A stretch of DNA of 12,401 bases from Baffinella frigidus (lineage: Eukaryota; Cryptophyceae; Cryptomonadales; Baffinellaceae), in NCBI GenBank assembly GCA_026770585.1, contig MU646548.1:6098-18498 (forward strand), written 5' to 3'. The notes under the pieces are model-generated. The model searched no databases. It saw only the letters and a program-made list of their open reading frames with translations, and was not told the origin of the DNA. Below are positions 11,873 to 12,401 of this stretch, in pieces. The first letter of the stretch is position 1. Each line of letters starts with the position of its first letter. The position numbers were made by a program, and so were the translations under genes.

Positions 11873-11914
11873 GTACGCCAACTTAACCAAGCTCGGCGTC
11901 CCCCCTCTTGGCAG
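11873..11914 (+). other. Intron-like unit 3 (42 nt)
   Basis: GTACGCCAACTTAACCAAGC, then CCCCCCTCTTGGCAG. It follows ATGACTCGT; a partial GTATGCCAGCACGAG lies just downstream at 11919-11933. Confidence 0.45.
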
Positions 11915-11944
11915 CTCGTGTATGCCAGCACGAGCTGTACTCGT

Positions 11945-11991
11945 GTATGCCAACTTAACAAACCTCGCCTTCCCCCCTCTTCCCCCCGGAG
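11945..11991 (+). other. Intron-like unit 4 (47 nt)
   Basis: GTATGCCAACTTAACAAACC, then CCTTCCCCCCTCTTCC and GGAG instead of CAG. It is followed by CCTTCCACCA, as are other units in this cluster. Confidence 0.4.
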
Positions 11992-12004
11992 CCTTCCACC
12001 ATGC

Positions 12005-12146
12005 TAATCTCCATACAAGTATTAATTAATTGCTTTTCGGCAACGAAAATTACTACACGATTTGCTCATAAAAGTATTAGTAGAGCGTTTGTGTAGTAAA
12101 TTTCGTTGCGCCAAAAGCAATTAATTAATACTTGTATAGAGATTAA
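12005..12146. mobile_element. M1 palindrome P5
   Basis: Arms of about 60 nt: TAATCTCCATACAAGTATTA, ATTAATTGCTTTT, CAACGAAAATTACTACAC, against a facing inverse with few mismatches. The apex is TTTGCTCATAAAAGTATTAG. It sits between intron-like unit 4 and an M3 half element. Confidence 0.85.
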
Positions 12147-12169
12147 TGCGCGCAACGCGAGCAGCGGGA

Positions 12170-12236
12170 GCCAGCTAGGGTCCTAGGTCTTATCGCTTCC
12201 AGGTTATTCAAAATACCTTCGTAGCCCGCTGTGTGG
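12170..12236 (+). repeat. M3 element, right half only
   Basis: AGCTAGGGTCCTAGGTCTTATCGC...GTTATTC and the end CCTTCGTAGCCCGCTGTGTGG match the right half of 422-573. The left half is missing. A solo M3-like end, GTCCGTAGTCCACCGTGTGG, is at 12325-12344. Confidence 0.65.
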
Positions 12237-12343
12237 TTAACAACCCTCAGCTTCCCAAATCAGCCTTCCACCAGATAAGGCCTTACAGTTAATTGCGTCG
12301 GGGCAAGTTGACTTTTGATGAAAGGTCCGTAGTCCACCGTGTG
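12237..12343. other. Gene-free stretch
   Basis: It contains CCTTCCACCAGATAAGG and GCAAGTTGACTTTTGATG (an M2-like end). No gene is seen. Confidence 0.5.
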
Positions 12344-12401
12344 GTATGCCAAGTCAACAAAGCTCGCCTCCTCCCCTCATGGCCTGTCCCCCTCTTCTCA
12401 G
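12344..12401 (+). other. Intron-like unit 5 (58 nt, reaches the window end)
   Basis: GTATGCCAAGTCAACAAAGC, then a long pyrimidine-rich stretch ending CCCTCTTCTCAG at the last base of the window. It follows the M3-like end ACCGTGTG. What lies after the CAG is outside the window. Confidence 0.45.

Noticed and set aside
11449-11961. 170-codon minus-strand frame
   Set aside because: It runs through half of palindrome P6 and the intron-like units; no domain is seen.
1-12401. tRNA, rRNA, integrase or reverse transcriptase genes
   Set aside because: I looked on both strands and found no cloverleaf, rRNA core motif, YxDD box or transposase motif.

Overview
This looks like nuclear DNA from a repeat-rich eukaryote, most likely a marine microalga. 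It is not bacterial: there are no long gapless genes, no Shine-Dalgarno-led operons and no rRNA or tRNA. Candidate GT-AG splice sites border short coding blocks. Degenerate TTTAGGG/CCCTAAA tracts (the telomere type of green algae, plants and some other protists) occur inside the window. A green alga (prasinophyte-like) is my guess from those tracts; the sequence does not prove it.

The main result is a broken-up membrane-protein gene on the minus strand, running from about 8650 down to about 720. Its pieces lie in the order expected for one gene: a first coding block (8650-8532), a middle cluster (5623-4322, with remnants to 3679), a third cluster (3556-3013) and a last cluster (1412-719). Each block after the first is present in several diverged copies. 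The conceptual pieces are hydrophobic and resemble, in order, parts of the Frag1/DRAM/Sfk1 family of multi-spanning membrane proteins: an N-terminal segment ending HVPAYPQIS, a central part with FRLSLILNARG and AYLAGAHLGLG, a segment PHVLFAVFFF, and a C-terminal part QYVAVASVMLHF...RDTSLHLSVEG. Where last-block copies b and c overlap, the base changes I can see are at silent third positions, so they were once (or still are) under protein-level selection. Whether this is a live gene with alternative exons or an eroded one cannot be decided here.

A second, divergent gene starts about 230 bp away on the plus strand (8880-9767). It encodes a proline/serine/arginine-rich protein with YTPRSP-type repeats and no recognised family.

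Almost everything else is small repeats. (1) M1 hairpins carry TTACTACACAA ends; five of them sit at the apex of a longer palindrome (3551-3675, 7880-8010, 10175-10316, 10339-10478, 12005-12146). (2) M2 elements have GTCAACTTA...TAAGTTGAC ends (4421-4474 and the apex of 11390-11538). (3) M3 elements have CCACACAGCGG ends (422-573, 2639-2798, a half copy at 12170-12236). (4) An E family has CCACCAACCCTCACG ends (7340-7477, 7639-7790, 9808-9949, 11156-11360). (5) Intron-like units of about 42-64 nt start GTATGYCAAC and end CAG (11083-12401, and one on the minus strand at 5179-5135); they share the M2 end motif. (6) A 27-bp minisatellite at 2827-3012 carries splice-site-like sequences on the minus strand. 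Layout: 1-405 telomere-like; 422-1500 last-exon cluster; 1500-3000 repeats and minisatellite; 3013-5623 exon clusters; 5624-8160 nested inverted repeats; 8165-9767 gene starts; 9808-12401 palindromes, CCCTAAA tracts and intron-like units.
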